The notes below the pieces were generated by a model. It worked only from the letters and a program-made list of their open reading frames with translations. It was not told the DNA's origin and searched no databases. The position numbers and the translations under genes were made by a program. Of a stretch of 64,000 nucleotides of DNA, positions 47,244 to 56,322 are shown one piece after another (the stretch's first letter is position 1; every line of letters begins with the position of its first letter). This DNA comes from Methylorubrum rhodinum (GTDB lineage Bacteria > Pseudomonadota > Alphaproteobacteria > Rhizobiales > Beijerinckiaceae), in the NCBI RefSeq assembly GCF_014199935.1, contig NZ_JACHOP010000008.1, forward strand, positions 107,868 through 171,867, written 5' to 3'.

Positions 47244-48692
47244 TCACGCCCGATCGGCGTGTTCGCGGGTGACGAAGGCGATGCGGACCATGTTGGTGGC
47301 GCCGGGGATGCCGAACGGCACGCCGGCCACGACGATGACCCGATCGCCCAACTCGGCGAAGCGCTCGCGCACGGCGAACTTCGCGGCGCGGAAGGCCATG
47401 TCGTCGATGTCGCTGGCGTCCTTCGTCACGATCGGGTGCGTGCCCCACACCATGGTGAGGCGACGCGCGGTCTCGCGCTTGGGCGTCAGGGCGATCACGC
47501 TGGCGTTCGGCCGGGCGCGGGCGAGGCGCTGCACCGTCGAGCCCGAATGGGTCCAGGCCATGATGGCGCGAAGCCCCAGGGCGTCGACGATCTGGTGGGC
47601 GGCGGCGGCGATGGCGTCGGAGGCGGTCGGCTCCGGGCCGGTGCGCTGCGCCATCAGGATCGACCAGTAGAGCGCGTCGCGCTCCACCTGCTCGGCGATG
47701 CGGCTCATCGTGGTGATCGCCTCGACCGGGAAGGCGCCGGCCGCGCTCTCGGCCGAGAGCATCACGGCGTCGGCGCCCTCGTATACGGCGGTGGCCACGT
47801 CCGAGACCTCGGCGCGGGTCGGCACCGGCGCGGTGATCATCGATTCGAGCATCTGCGTCGCGACGACGACGGGCTTGCCGAGGCGCCGGGCGCCGCGGGT
47901 GATGCGCTTCTGCACGCCGGGCACTTGCTCCAGCGGCATCTCCACGCCGAGATCGCCGCGGGCCACCATGATGCCGTCGGAAATCTCGATGATCTCGTCG
48001 AGGCGAGTGAGGGCCTGCGGCTTCTCGATCTTGGCCATCACCAGGGCGCGGCCGGCGGCGACCTTCTTCACCTCGGCCACGTCCTCCGGGCGCTGCACGA
48101 AGGAGACCGCGATCCAGTCGGCGCCCGCGGCGAGGCCGGCGTCGAGATCGGCGCGGTCCTTCTCGGTCATGGCCGGAAGCGGCACGACGGTGTGGGGCAG
48201 CGACACGCCCTTGCGGTTCGAGATGCGCCCGCCGACCTCGACGCGGGTCACCGCGCGGCCCTCGCTCACCTCGGTCACGATCAGGCGCAGCTTGCCGTCG
48301 TCGATCAGGATGGCGTGCGTCGGCTCCAGCGCCGAGAGGATCTCGGGATGGGGCAGGTAGCAGCGGTGCACGTCGCCCGGCGTCGGGTCCGAATCGAGCA
48401 CGAAGGTCTGGCCGTTCTCCAGCTCGGCGGCGGTGTCGACGAAGGTGCCGAGCCGGAGCTTCGGACCCTGAAGATCGACCAGAATGCCGATGGGGCGCTT
48501 GGCCTCGCGCTCGATCGTGCGGATCACCTCGATGCGCTCGGGCAGCTTGGCGCGGTCGAGATGGCTCATGTTGATGCGGAACACGTCCGCGCCGGCCTGG
48601 AACAGCTTGGCGATCATCTCCGGCGTGTCGGAGGCGGGCCCCAGGGTTGCGACGATCTTGGTGCGGCGCGAGCGCTTCAATCCAGCCTCCAT
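47244..48692 (-). CDS. pyk: Pyruvate kinase
   Basis: Last glycolytic step, phosphoenolpyruvate plus ADP to pyruvate plus ATP. The 482-residue protein begins KRSRRTKIVATLGPAS and has the FRINMSH and metal/PEP-site segment ALVMAKIEKPQAL. DGIMVARGDLGVEMP holds the catalytic region, and an allosteric C-terminal domain follows. ATG 48692 is chosen; residues upstream are not homologous. It appears monocistronic. Confidence 0.96.
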   Translation of the reverse strand: MEAGLKRSRRTKIVATLGPASDTPEMIAKLFQAGADVFRINMSHLDRAKLPERIEVIRTIEREAKRPIGILVDLQGPKLRLGTFVDTAAELENGQTFVLDSDPTPGDVHRCYLPHPEILSALEPTHAILIDDGKLRLIVTEVSEGRAVTRVEVGGRISNRKGVSLPHTVVPLPAMTEKDRADLDAGLAAGADWIAVSFVQRPEDVAEVKKVAAGRALVMAKIEKPQALTRLDEIIEISDGIMVARGDLGVEMPLEQVPGVQKRITRGARRLGKPVVVATQMLESMITAPVPTRAEVSDVATAVYEGADAVMLSAESAAGAFPVEAITTMSRIAEQVERDALYWSILMAQRTGPEPTASDAIAAAAHQIVDALGLRAIMAWTHSGSTVQRLARARPNASVIALTPKRETARRLTMVWGTHPIVTKDASDIDDMAFRAAKFAVRERFAELGDRVIVVAGVPFGIPGATNMVRIAFVTREHADRA

Positions 48693-49007
48693 GACCCGCT
48701 GGACCCGCCGGGTCGCGGGAGCGCGAGGGCGGGAACGGCCCGGATGACGCGCGACGGATGGGGGCGGTCGGCGGCCGGACGGGGGCTTGCCGGGCCAGAA
48801 GCATCGCTCCACCCCGCAGGTCAAGGTCGGTCTGCCGCCGCCCCGGCCGCGCCGCGCCGGCGGATGCCCGCAGAAGTTTCGAGGAGGCGGCCGGACAGCC
48901 GTGCCCACGTCAAGTGGCGGCTGCGTGTTGCTTCGTTGCCATAGGCAGCTTGGCCGTCCTGCTGCTACGGTCACGCTACGAATTCTTCAGTTCAAGGCGG
49001 TCATTCC
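48693..49007. other. Divergent promoter region between pyk and the outer-membrane gene
   Basis: A 315-bp gap. The half next to pyk is extremely GC-rich with short inverted words. The half next to the barrel gene has the only AT-richer stretch (about 48965-49007) and should hold its promoter. No small gene is evident. Confidence 0.35.
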
Positions 49008-49907
49008 GTGATCAAGGCTCTTCTCCTCGGCGGCGCAGCGGCGCTCGCGTCCACCGCGGCTCTCGCCGCAGACCTGCCGCGCCGGGCCGGGCCGCCGCCG
49101 GTGTTCACGCCGGTCCCGGTCTTCACCTGGACGGGCTTCTACGCCGGCCTGCACACCGGCTACGCCTTCACCGACAACGCCAACATCCGCACCGTCGGCA
49201 ACCAGGCCGGCACGGCGCTCAACGTCACCAACAACTTCCGCCCCGCCTCGCTCAAGAGCGAGGTCGATGGCTTCTCGCGGATCGGCGGCGGCTTCGGCTA
49301 CAATCTCCAGTTCACGCCCGGCTCCGGCTTCGTCGTCGGCGCGGCCTTCGACATCACGTGGCTGGATCTGGACAAGAACACCGGCTTCGTCGGCGCTCCG
49401 AACCCGGTGCTCGTCGGCGGCGTGCCGACCGCGCTGCCCGCCACGCCGAACGCCAGCGTCTTCACGCAGAACCTCGACTATCTCGGCACCGTCAACGGCA
49501 AGATCGGCTACGCCTTCGACCGGTTCCTCGTCTACGGGACCGGCGGTCTCGCCTTCGGCCAAGTGAACTACGGCGCCAGCTTCTACGGCACGATCACCCA
49601 GGGCCTGCCGCTGCAGTTCCTCGGCGGCTACGACAAGCAGTTCGAGACCGGCTACAACTACGGCGGCGGCGTCGAGTACGCGATCCCGGCCGACAGCTTC
49701 CTGAGCTACTTCGCCTTCGGCAAACTGCTCGGCATCAAGTCCGACGTGACGCTCAAGGCGGAGTACATCCGCTACGACCTCGGCAGCCGCAGCGTCGTGG
49801 TCCCCGGCGTCCTGGCCGGCAATGCCGGCTTGAGCTACACCTCGACCTTCAAGACCGAGGGCAGCCTGGTCCGCGCCGGCTTCAACTACAAGTTCAGCGC
49901 GTACTGA
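49008..49907 (+). CDS. Omp25/Omp31-like outer-membrane beta-barrel protein
   Basis: A 299-residue exported protein. A signal peptide (1-20, ending TAALAADLP) leads into the proline-rich FTPVPVFTWTGFYAGLHTGY start typical of Rhizobiales Omp31-family eight-stranded barrels. It ends in an aromatic strand, RAGFNYKFSAY. These proteins are abundant, structural, and contribute to surface integrity. GTG start. A terminator follows closely. Confidence 0.92.
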   Translation: MIKALLLGGAAALASTAALAADLPRRAGPPPVFTPVPVFTWTGFYAGLHTGYAFTDNANIRTVGNQAGTALNVTNNFRPASLKSEVDGFSRIGGGFGYNLQFTPGSGFVVGAAFDITWLDLDKNTGFVGAPNPVLVGGVPTALPATPNASVFTQNLDYLGTVNGKIGYAFDRFLVYGTGGLAFGQVNYGASFYGTITQGLPLQFLGGYDKQFETGYNYGGGVEYAIPADSFLSYFAFGKLLGIKSDVTLKAEYIRYDLGSRSVVVPGVLAGNAGLSYTSTFKTEGSLVRAGFNYKFSAY

Positions 49908-49935
49908 GCGTCTTCGCCTGACCGACAAGACCGAT

Positions 49936-49963
49936 GCGGGCGCCCCTCGGGGCGCCCGTTTTC
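49936..49963 (+). terminator. Rho-independent-type terminator after the Omp gene
   Basis: The GGGCGCC/GGCGCCC stem with a CTC loop is followed by TTTTCGTTT. It starts about 30 bp after the stop codon of the barrel gene. Confidence 0.8.
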
Positions 49964-50025
49964 GTTTCGGGCGCGTGGAGGGCCGCGCGGGGCCGAGCGC
50001 GGGGCCCGCCCCGAGGTCGGGCGCG

Positions 50026-50562
50026 TCAATCCTTCCGCTTCTTGCCCTTCTTCTTCTCGGTCTCCTTCCGCTCCTTCTTGCCCGCTCCCTTCGGCGCCGC
50101 GTCGTCCTTCGCGGAGAGGGGAGCGTCGTGGTCGACGCCGTCCCAGGTCGCCGCGAAGGGGCGGCTGCCCAGAGCCCGCGCTGCCGGGGCCGGCGGATCG
50201 GCCCGCTCCGGAGGGGCCGGATCGCCCCGACGCACGGGAGCTTCCCCGGCGGCGAGGGCCGCGAGGCGGCGGCGGCACCAGCCGGGGGTGGCCTGCTTCA
50301 AGGTTGGGTGATGCGGGTCGAGGCGGGCCACCACCGCCTTCACCTCAGCGTCCGTCATGCCGTCGGCGATCAGGGCGAAGGCCTCCGTGCCGATCACGTC
50401 CCGGATCATCCGCAGGGCGTGCGGCTTCAGGCCCCGCGCCTTGAGCTGGCGCACCACGAGGGCACGGGCGGCCTTGGGGATTTCGGCGCGGATGTCGGGG
50501 AAGGCCTCGGGTGCCGAGGCCATGGCCTGCAGCACCGCGTATCCATCGACATCAAGAGCCAT
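50026..50562 (-). CDS. Uncharacterised partner of the ParA-like ATPase
   Basis: A 178-residue soluble protein of no recognised family. Residues 1-100 look helical and folded (ALRMIRDVIGTEAFALIADG, MTDAEVKAVVARLDPHHPTL). Residues 100-150 are Pro/Ala-rich. The last 20 are almost entirely lysine, arginine and glutamate, ending KKKGKKRKD. Its start overlaps the end of the ParA-like gene by 11 bp, so the two are co-translated. A basic tail plus overlap with a ParA gene is what one expects of a DNA-binding or ATPase-stimulating partner, but this is inference. Confidence 0.65.
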   Translation of the reverse strand: MALDVDGYAVLQAMASAPEAFPDIRAEIPKAARALVVRQLKARGLKPHALRMIRDVIGTEAFALIADGMTDAEVKAVVARLDPHHPTLKQATPGWCRRRLAALAAGEAPVRRGDPAPPERADPPAPAARALGSRPFAATWDGVDHDAPLSAKDDAAPKGAGKKERKETEKKKGKKRKD

Positions 50563-51451
50563 GGAGAATGTCCTTCACTTCCGCGACGAGGGGGATCAGC
50601 ACGTTCGGCACGTGCGCGCCGTACTTGGACGAGAAGGTCGGCGGCGCGCCGCCGACCGGGACGAGGGCGTCGGCGAGCGCCGCCGCCTGGGGAACGCGGG
50701 TATCGAGCAGGCGGAAGCCCGCATCCGCCGACGCCGCCTCGGCAACGAGGCGGGCCAGCGTCTGCTGGTGCTGGCGCACCTGCGCCTGATAGCGGGTCAC
50801 GAGCACGTAGGGCGCGCTGCGCGGAGCGATGTGCCCATCCTTGCGCCCGCTGCGCCGCCAGATCGTCTCGACGAAGGCGTTGAGGCCGTAGGTCGAGAGG
50901 AAGTCGGGAATCGAGGTGACGAGGACGAGGTCGGCGGCGCGCACCGCGACCTCGGTCATCGGCGAGATGCCGGGCGCGCAATCGAAGAAGACGTAGTCGT
51001 AATCCTGCGCAAGCGGCGCGAACTCGTCCTGGAACAAAGTCCAGAGCCGGGCCTCGATGTCGCTCATCGAGAACTTCCGCTCGGTCAGCTCGTAGAGAAT
51101 CTCGCGCTCCACGAGGCGAAGATGTGGGCCGGACGGCAGCAGCGCGAGTTCGAGCGGCCGGTTCTTGTGCGTCGTCAGGCTGACGCCCGGTTGGATGCGG
51201 GCGCGCAGATCCGGCTTGTGCCGGGTGATGAGCTTGAGGGCGAGGTAGGCCTCAAGCGTCCGGCCGCGGGAGATCATCTGCGCGAGCAGATCGTCGCCCG
51301 CGAGGCAGACCGAGACCGAGGCCTGGGGATCGAGATCGACCACCAGCACCCGCGCCCCGTCGGCGGCGAGCGCCTCGGCCAACATGACGACCGTCGTCGT
51401 CTTGCCGACGCCGCCCTTCATGTTGGCGACCGCGATCAGCTTGCCGCTCAA
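50552..51451 (-). CDS. ParA/MinD-family ATPase (orphan)
   Basis: A 299-residue ParA-type Walker ATPase. The deviant P-loop KGGVGKTT follows a very short N terminus, VVDLDPQASVS is the switch I-type motif, and DYVFFDCAPGISPMTEVAV is the Walker B equivalent. There is no N-terminal helix-turn-helix and no parB nearby, so it is unlikely to be the chromosomal ParA. TTG 51451, preceded by GGGAGG, is the best start. Role inferred: placing some protein or granule in the cell together with the overlapping downstream gene. Confidence 0.85.
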   Translation of the reverse strand: MSGKLIAVANMKGGVGKTTTVVMLAEALAADGARVLVVDLDPQASVSVCLAGDDLLAQMISRGRTLEAYLALKLITRHKPDLRARIQPGVSLTTHKNRPLELALLPSGPHLRLVEREILYELTERKFSMSDIEARLWTLFQDEFAPLAQDYDYVFFDCAPGISPMTEVAVRAADLVLVTSIPDFLSTYGLNAFVETIWRRSGRKDGHIAPRSAPYVLVTRYQAQVRQHQQTLARLVAEAASADAGFRLLDTRVPQAAALADALVPVGGAPPTFSSKYGAHVPNVLIPLVAEVKDILHGS

Positions 51452-51498
51452 CGTGCGTCCTCCCTGCAAGTCCCGACGCCGACATCGGCGCGAAGCGA

Positions 51499-51516
51499 GA
51501 CAGACATATGTCAGTC
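51499..51516. promoter_or_regulatory. Imperfect palindrome upstream of the ParA-like gene
   Basis: The centre GACATATGTC (51503-51512) is a perfect 10-bp palindrome flanked by GAC/GTC. It lies about 50 bp before the ParA-like start. It could be an operator for autoregulation, as many ParA-type genes have. Confidence 0.35.
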
Positions 51517-51647
51517 TTCGCACGTCCCGAGCGATGGGACGCGTCGCGATGGCGGGACAATCCACAACGCGTGACACGGACGCCGAAGGGGCGTTCACGT
51601 CCGCGCGGGTGCCGGAACCAGCCAAAGCCACGCCGATTGGTGCCTTT

Positions 51648-51686
51648 GCCGCACCATGGCCGAATCTTGGCCGCACCATGGCCGAA
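51648..51686. repeat. Two direct repeats of 17 bp, period 22
   Basis: GCCGCACCATGGCCGAA occurs at 51648-51664 and again at 51670-51686, just upstream of the MAPEG gene and 200 bp upstream of the ParA-like gene. The ATG in the second copy is in frame with the MAPEG gene. Confidence 0.6.
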
Positions 51687-51707
51687 CCACGACGGAGACC
51701 GACACCC

Positions 51708-52106
51708 GTGATCTTTCCGACCATCACCGCCTTCTATGCCGGCATCCTCGGCCTGATCTATGCCGGATTGTCCGCCTGGGTGATCGGCGGGCGCGTGAGC
51801 GGCAACGTGCTGTTCGGCGACGGCGGGCAGGACGGATTGCAGCGGCGCATCCGCTCGCACGCCAACTTCATGGAATTCGTGCCGTTCACGCTCCTGCTGA
51901 TCGCCCTCTACGAGGCGGGCGGCGGCGCGAAGGGCTGGGTGCAGGGACTGCTGATCGTGCTGGTGATCGCCCGCATCCTCCACCCGATCGGCATGTTCGC
52001 CGGCACCAACACCCCGCGCCAGTTCGCCTGCCGCGGCGGCGGCATCATCGCGACGGTCGCCGTCATGGCGGTCACGGCGATCCTGCTGTTGCTGCGCGCC
52101 GGCTAA
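51708..52106 (+). CDS. MAPEG-family membrane protein
   Basis: A 132-residue integral membrane protein with four helices. The family signature RIRSHANFMEFVPFTLLLIAL is intact, followed by RILHPIGMF and a C-terminal hydrophobic helix. MAPEG proteins are glutathione-dependent or related membrane enzymes; activity cannot be assigned. GTG 51708 with GGAG upstream is preferred; ATG 51678 would add ten residues. Confidence 0.87.
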   Translation: MIFPTITAFYAGILGLIYAGLSAWVIGGRVSGNVLFGDGGQDGLQRRIRSHANFMEFVPFTLLLIALYEAGGGAKGWVQGLLIVLVIARILHPIGMFAGTNTPRQFACRGGGIIATVAVMAVTAILLLLRAG

Positions 52107-52200
52107 CCCCACGACGGTCTCAGCCCTGTCATCCGCGCCTGCTTGATGGGATGAGGATGCTCGGCCGGCTCGCGGCCGGGGAGAGGCGCGGCGGCACCCC

Positions 52201-53694
52201 TTGAGCGTGGAGAGACGGCCTTCGCGCCGGGGCGCGGCGGGACGAGCGCGGCGGCGCGCCGTCCTCGCGCTCGCGGCTTGCCTGGGCTCGGGCGCCTCCG
52301 CCGCGGCGCAGGACTTCCTGCTCCCGCTCACCGGTGCCGGCGGCGATCCGCAGACCGCGGTGGCGCAATCGCGCACCTCGGATCAGGTCTCGGTCACCAA
52401 CAAGGGCTCGATCGAATCCTCGCTCGGGCCCGACAGTGATCCGTTCGGCCTACGCGCCTATCTGGCGCAACGCGGCATCACCTACGTGCTCACCTATATC
52501 GGCGAGGGTCTCGCCGACGTGTCGGGCGGCCTCAGGCGCGGCGCGACCTACGGCGGGCGCCTCGACACGGGCCTCGACATCGACCTCGATCGCTTCATGG
52601 GCTGGGAGGGCGCGCGGTTCCACACCGACTTCTTCCAGATCCACGGCCACGGCATGTCCCGCGCGTTCGTGAACAACCTCACGACGGTGAGCGGCATCGA
52701 GGCTTTGCCCTCGACCCGGCTGTTCGAGCTGTGGGTGGAGCAGCGCTTCCTGGGCGAGAAACTCTCGATCAAGGTCGGGCAGGTCTCGGCGGACACCGAG
52801 TTCGCCATCGCGCAGTCGGGCGTGGTCTTTCTGAACGCCGGCTTCGGCTGGCCGAATGTCGGCGCCGTGGTGCTGCCGAACGGCGGGCCGATCTACCCGC
52901 TGGCGACGCCCGCGATCCGGGTGAAGTACGTGCCGACCGACGCGCTGTCGTTCCAGGCCGCGCTCTTCAACGGCGACCCGGCCGGCACGCCGAAATCCGA
53001 CGATGGGATCGACCCGCAGCGGCGCAACCGCCACGGCACGGATTTTCGCGTCAACGATCCCGCGCTGCTGATCGGCGAGGCGGCCTACGCCTATCCCTCG
53101 CTTCCCGGTACGACGGGCCTGCCCGGCACGGCGACGCTCGGGGCGTGGCACCATTTCGGCCGGTTCGACAGCCCGCGGCTCGATAGGGTCCAGGGGCGAT
53201 TGCTCGCCGACCCGGAGGCCAGCGGCATCGCCCGGCGCTTCCGCGGCGACAGCGGCGTCTACGCCATCGTCGACCAGACGATCTTCAACGAGCCCGGCGC
53301 GCCGGGGGAGGGCGCCTCGGCCTTCGTCCGGCTCTCGGCGGTGCCGGGCGACCGCAACCTGATCGACCTCTACGTGGATGCCGGCATCGCCTACAAGGGG
53401 CTGATCCCCGGGCGCCCCAACGACACCGCCGGCCTCGGTGTGATCCACTCGCGCCTCTCGCCCGCCGCCCGCGGCATCGACCGCGACGGGATCATCCTCG
53501 GCACCGGCACGGGGCCGGTCCGCAGCAGCGAGACGGTGATCGAGGCGACCTACCAGGCCGAGATCGTGCCCGGCTTCACCCTCCAGCCGGACCTTCAATA
53601 CGTCATGCGCCCCGGCGGCGGATTGCCGGATGCGAACGGGCGACGCATCCGCAATGCCACCGTGATCGGGCTGCGGGCGACGGTGAACTATTGA
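52201..53694 (+). CDS. OprB-type carbohydrate-selective porin
   Basis: A 497-residue outer-membrane porin. A signal peptide ends near ASAAAQDF, preceded by an Arg-rich start. The OprB family is shown by RGITYVLTYIGEGLADVSGG, TGLDIDLDRFMGWEGARFHT and GQVSADTEFAIAQSGVVFLN. The C terminus is the barrel-closing strand VIGLRATVNY. OprB porins take up sugars or acidic solutes. TTG 52201 or GTG 52207 both fit. It is probably monocistronic. Confidence 0.88.
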   Translation: MSVERRPSRRGAAGRARRRAVLALAACLGSGASAAAQDFLLPLTGAGGDPQTAVAQSRTSDQVSVTNKGSIESSLGPDSDPFGLRAYLAQRGITYVLTYIGEGLADVSGGLRRGATYGGRLDTGLDIDLDRFMGWEGARFHTDFFQIHGHGMSRAFVNNLTTVSGIEALPSTRLFELWVEQRFLGEKLSIKVGQVSADTEFAIAQSGVVFLNAGFGWPNVGAVVLPNGGPIYPLATPAIRVKYVPTDALSFQAALFNGDPAGTPKSDDGIDPQRRNRHGTDFRVNDPALLIGEAAYAYPSLPGTTGLPGTATLGAWHHFGRFDSPRLDRVQGRLLADPEASGIARRFRGDSGVYAIVDQTIFNEPGAPGEGASAFVRLSAVPGDRNLIDLYVDAGIAYKGLIPGRPNDTAGLGVIHSRLSPAARGIDRDGIILGTGTGPVRSSETVIEATYQAEIVPGFTLQPDLQYVMRPGGGLPDANGRRIRNATVIGLRATVNY

Positions 53695-53714
53695 AGCGGC
53701 GTCTCACCGGCTGC

Positions 53715-53786
53715 CCCGACCCATCCCCCCTCATCGCGAGGTGCCGCTTCAGGATGAGGGAGTTGGGTGGGAGGCCGCTTTTTGAA
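53715..53786 (+). terminator. Possible terminator after the OprB gene
   Basis: An imperfect stem pairs a region about 53715-53745 with 53753-53775 and is followed by CCGCTTTTT. It lies between the convergent oprB-like and phoB genes. The stem has several mismatches, so confidence is modest. Confidence 0.4.
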
Positions 53787-53789
53787 AAA

Positions 53790-54494
53790 CTACTCGGCCA
53801 CCGCGAACATCTCGTCGAACGAGTAGCCGGAGCCGCGCACGGTGCGGATCGGGTCGCTCTGGCGGGGCCGATTGATCGCCTTGCGCAGGCGGCCGACATG
53901 GACGTCGACGGTGCGCTCGTCGATGTAGACGTCGTGGCCCCACACGCCGTCGAGGAGTTGCTCGCGGGAGAAGACCCGGCCGGGGCTCTGCATCAGGTAT
54001 TCGAGCAGCTTGAATTCGGTCGGCCCGAGATGGATCTCGCGGCCCTGGCGGCGGATGCGGTGGCTCACCCTGTCGAGCTCGATATCGCCCGCGGTCAGCA
54101 TGTCGGCGACATGGGCGGGCTTGGACCGGCGCAGGAGCGAGCGCACGCGGGCGAGCAACTCCGGCACCGAGAACGGCTTGACCACGTAGTCGTCGGCCCC
54201 CGTCGAGAGGCCGCGCACACGGTCGGCCTCCTCGCCGCGGGCGGTCAGCATGATGACCGGCAGCCGCTCCGTCTCGCGGCGGGCGCGGATGCGGCGGCAC
54301 AGTTCGATGCCGGACAGGCCCGGCACCATCCAGTCGAGCAGGACGAGGTCGGGGGTGGTCTCGTGCAGGCGGAGGTCCGCCTCGTCGCCGCGGGTCGCCA
54401 CGTCGACCACGAAGCCCTCGGCCTCGAGGTTGTAGCGCAGCAGCGTGGTCAGCGATTCCTCGTCCTCGACGATCAGGATGCGCGCGCTCGTCAT
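53790..54494 (-). CDS. phoB: Phosphate regulon response regulator PhoB
   Basis: OmpR-family transcription factor of 234 residues. The receiver domain has the acidic pair (EDE, residues 10-12), phosphoacceptor Asp54 in VLLDWMVPG and Lys106 in YVVKPF. A C-terminal winged helix contains TVDVHVGRLRKAI and IRTVRGSGYSF, which contact PHO boxes. It ends the pst-phoU cluster. A 187-bp gap separates it from phoU. Its histidine kinase PhoR is not adjacent. Confidence 0.96.
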   Translation of the reverse strand: MTSARILIVEDEESLTTLLRYNLEAEGFVVDVATRGDEADLRLHETTPDLVLLDWMVPGLSGIELCRRIRARRETERLPVIMLTARGEEADRVRGLSTGADDYVVKPFSVPELLARVRSLLRRSKPAHVADMLTAGDIELDRVSHRIRRQGREIHLGPTEFKLLEYLMQSPGRVFSREQLLDGVWGHDVYIDERTVDVHVGRLRKAINRPRQSDPIRTVRGSGYSFDEMFAVAE

Positions 54495-54681
54495 CGAACG
54501 TTGTCCCATTCGCATTTTTCGCCAGGAGCCTCCTTCGTCACCGCAACGGTGACGGAGGCGCACGCGGGAATCCAGTCCCGGCGCTCGGGTAGTCCCGGCA
54601 AACAGCGTCTCACGTCCGTCTTCGCGCGATCCGATACCCGGCTCGCGCGAAGACCATGCACATCACGTCGACCGAAAGGCC

Positions 54682-55395
54682 TCAGGCGCCCGGCTGAACG
54701 GTGGCGTAGTTCGAAGCGTCGTTCTTCGGGCGCTCGCCCTGAGGCGCCTCGCCAGTGGCGAGGTACTGGATCGTTTCGGCGACGTTGGTGGTGTGGTCGC
54801 CGATGCGCTCGACGTTCTTGGCGCAGAACAGCAGGTGCGTGCAGAACGAGATGTTGCGCGGATCTTCCATCATGTAGGTCAGGAGTTCGCGGAACAGCGA
54901 GTTGTAGAGCGCGTCGATGGCCCCGTCCCGCTCCCACACGTCGTGGGCGGCGGCGGTGTCGCGGCTGGCATAGGCGTCGAGCACGTCCTTGAGCTGCTCC
55001 TGCACGAGGTCGCTCATGTGCTGGACGCCGAGCACGATCTTCTGCGGCTGGGCCTGATCGCTGATCGCGACGACGCGCTTGGCGATGTTCTTGGCGAGAT
55101 CGCCGATCCGCTCCAGATCGCCCGCGACGCGAATCCCTGAGATAGTCTCGCGCAGGTCGATGGCGAGCGGCTGGCGCCGGGCGATGAGCAACACGGAGCG
55201 CTCCTCGATCTCGCGCTGGAGCGTATCGAGGCGCTTGTCGGCGGCGATCACCGCCTGGGCGAGCGCCGTGTCGCGACGCACCAGCGCGTCGGTGGCGTCG
55301 GCCAGCATTTTTTCCGCGACGCCGCCCATCTCGGCGATGGAGCGGCGCAGGTTCTCGAGATCGTTGTCGTAGGAGGAAACGATATGCTCGGCCAT
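54682..55395 (-). CDS. phoU: Phosphate-signalling protein PhoU
   Basis: A 237-residue, all-helical two-bundle protein that signals phosphate status from Pst to PhoR. Both PhoU repeats carry the metal-binding ERIGDLAKNIAKRV and ERIGDHTTNVAETI motifs. ATG 55395 begins MAEHIVSSYDNDLENL. It lies 68 bp after pstB on the same strand. The last 20 residues are an extra Pro/Asn tail. Confidence 0.96.
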   Translation of the reverse strand: MAEHIVSSYDNDLENLRRSIAEMGGVAEKMLADATDALVRRDTALAQAVIAADKRLDTLQREIEERSVLLIARRQPLAIDLRETISGIRVAGDLERIGDLAKNIAKRVVAISDQAQPQKIVLGVQHMSDLVQEQLKDVLDAYASRDTAAAHDVWERDGAIDALYNSLFRELLTYMMEDPRNISFCTHLLFCAKNVERIGDHTTNVAETIQYLATGEAPQGERPKNDASNYATVQPGA

Positions 55396-55463
55396 GGTCT
55401 TCGAAGTCTCCGGTGAAGCCGATCCGTCGCAACAAAGGGGTCGCGACACGAAATGGGGGCGGA

Positions 55464-56279
55464 TCAGCCGAAGCGGCCGGTGATGTAGTCCTGGGTCTGG
55501 CGCTTGGCCGGGTTCATGAAGATCTTCGAGGTCGCGTCGAACTCGATCAGCTCGCCGAGATACATGAACGCGGTGAACTGTGAGATGCGGGCGGCCTGCT
55601 GCATGTTGTGGGTCACGATGACGATCGTGAACTCCGAGCGGAGCTGCTCGATCAGCTCCTCGATGCGGCCGGTCGAGATCGGGTCGAGCGCCGAGGTCGG
55701 CTCGTCGAACAGGATCACCTCCGGGCGCTGGGCCACGGTGCGGGCGATGCAGAGGCGCTGCTGCTGACCGCCGGACAGGCCCATGCCGGACTGCTTGAGC
55801 TTGTCCTTCACCTCGTCCCACAGGGCGGCCTTGCGCAAGCTCTCCTCGACGCGGACGTCGAGCTCGGCCTTGGGCAGCTTCTCGTAGAGGCGCAAGCCGA
55901 AGGCGACGTTGTCGTAGATCGACATCGGGAACGGCGTCGGCTTCTGGAACACCATGCCGATGCGCGAGCGCAGTTCGTTGAGGTCGATCCTGGGATCGAG
56001 CACGTTCTGGCCGTCGAGGAGGATCTCCCCTTCCGCGCGCTGCTCGGGGTAGAGGCTGTAGATCCGGTTGAAGGTGCGCAGCAGGGTCGATTTTCCGCAG
56101 CCCGAGGGGCCGATCAGCGCGGTCACCTGCCGGTCGCGAAAGTCGAGGTTGATGTTCTTCAGGCCGTGGAAGGAGCCGTAGTAGAAGTTCAGGTCCTTGA
56201 CGGCGATGCGCACGGGTGCGGCGTGGTCGGCCGGGTTGCGGCCGTCGAGCTGGCTGCGGATCGCGGGGGAGGCGCTCAT
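55464..56279 (-). CDS. pstB: Phosphate ABC transporter ATP-binding protein
   Basis: ATPase of the high-affinity Pst importer, 271 residues. Walker [10 protein letters not shown] (57-65), signature [13 protein letters not shown] and Walker [14 protein letters not shown] are all intact, with a short N-terminal extension. The gene follows pstA by 43 bp. Confidence 0.97.
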   Translation of the reverse strand: MSASPAIRSQLDGRNPADHAAPVRIAVKDLNFYYGSFHGLKNINLDFRDRQVTALIGPSGCGKSTLLRTFNRIYSLYPEQRAEGEILLDGQNVLDPRIDLNELRSRIGMVFQKPTPFPMSIYDNVAFGLRLYEKLPKAELDVRVEESLRKAALWDEVKDKLKQSGMGLSGGQQQRLCIARTVAQRPEVILFDEPTSALDPISTGRIEELIEQLRSEFTIVIVTHNMQQAARISQFTAFMYLGELIEFDATSKIFMNPAKRQTQDYITGRFG

Positions 56280-56322
56280 CGGAGGTCTCTCGTCGGGTAG
56301 GAGGTCGGGACGCGGGTAGCGA

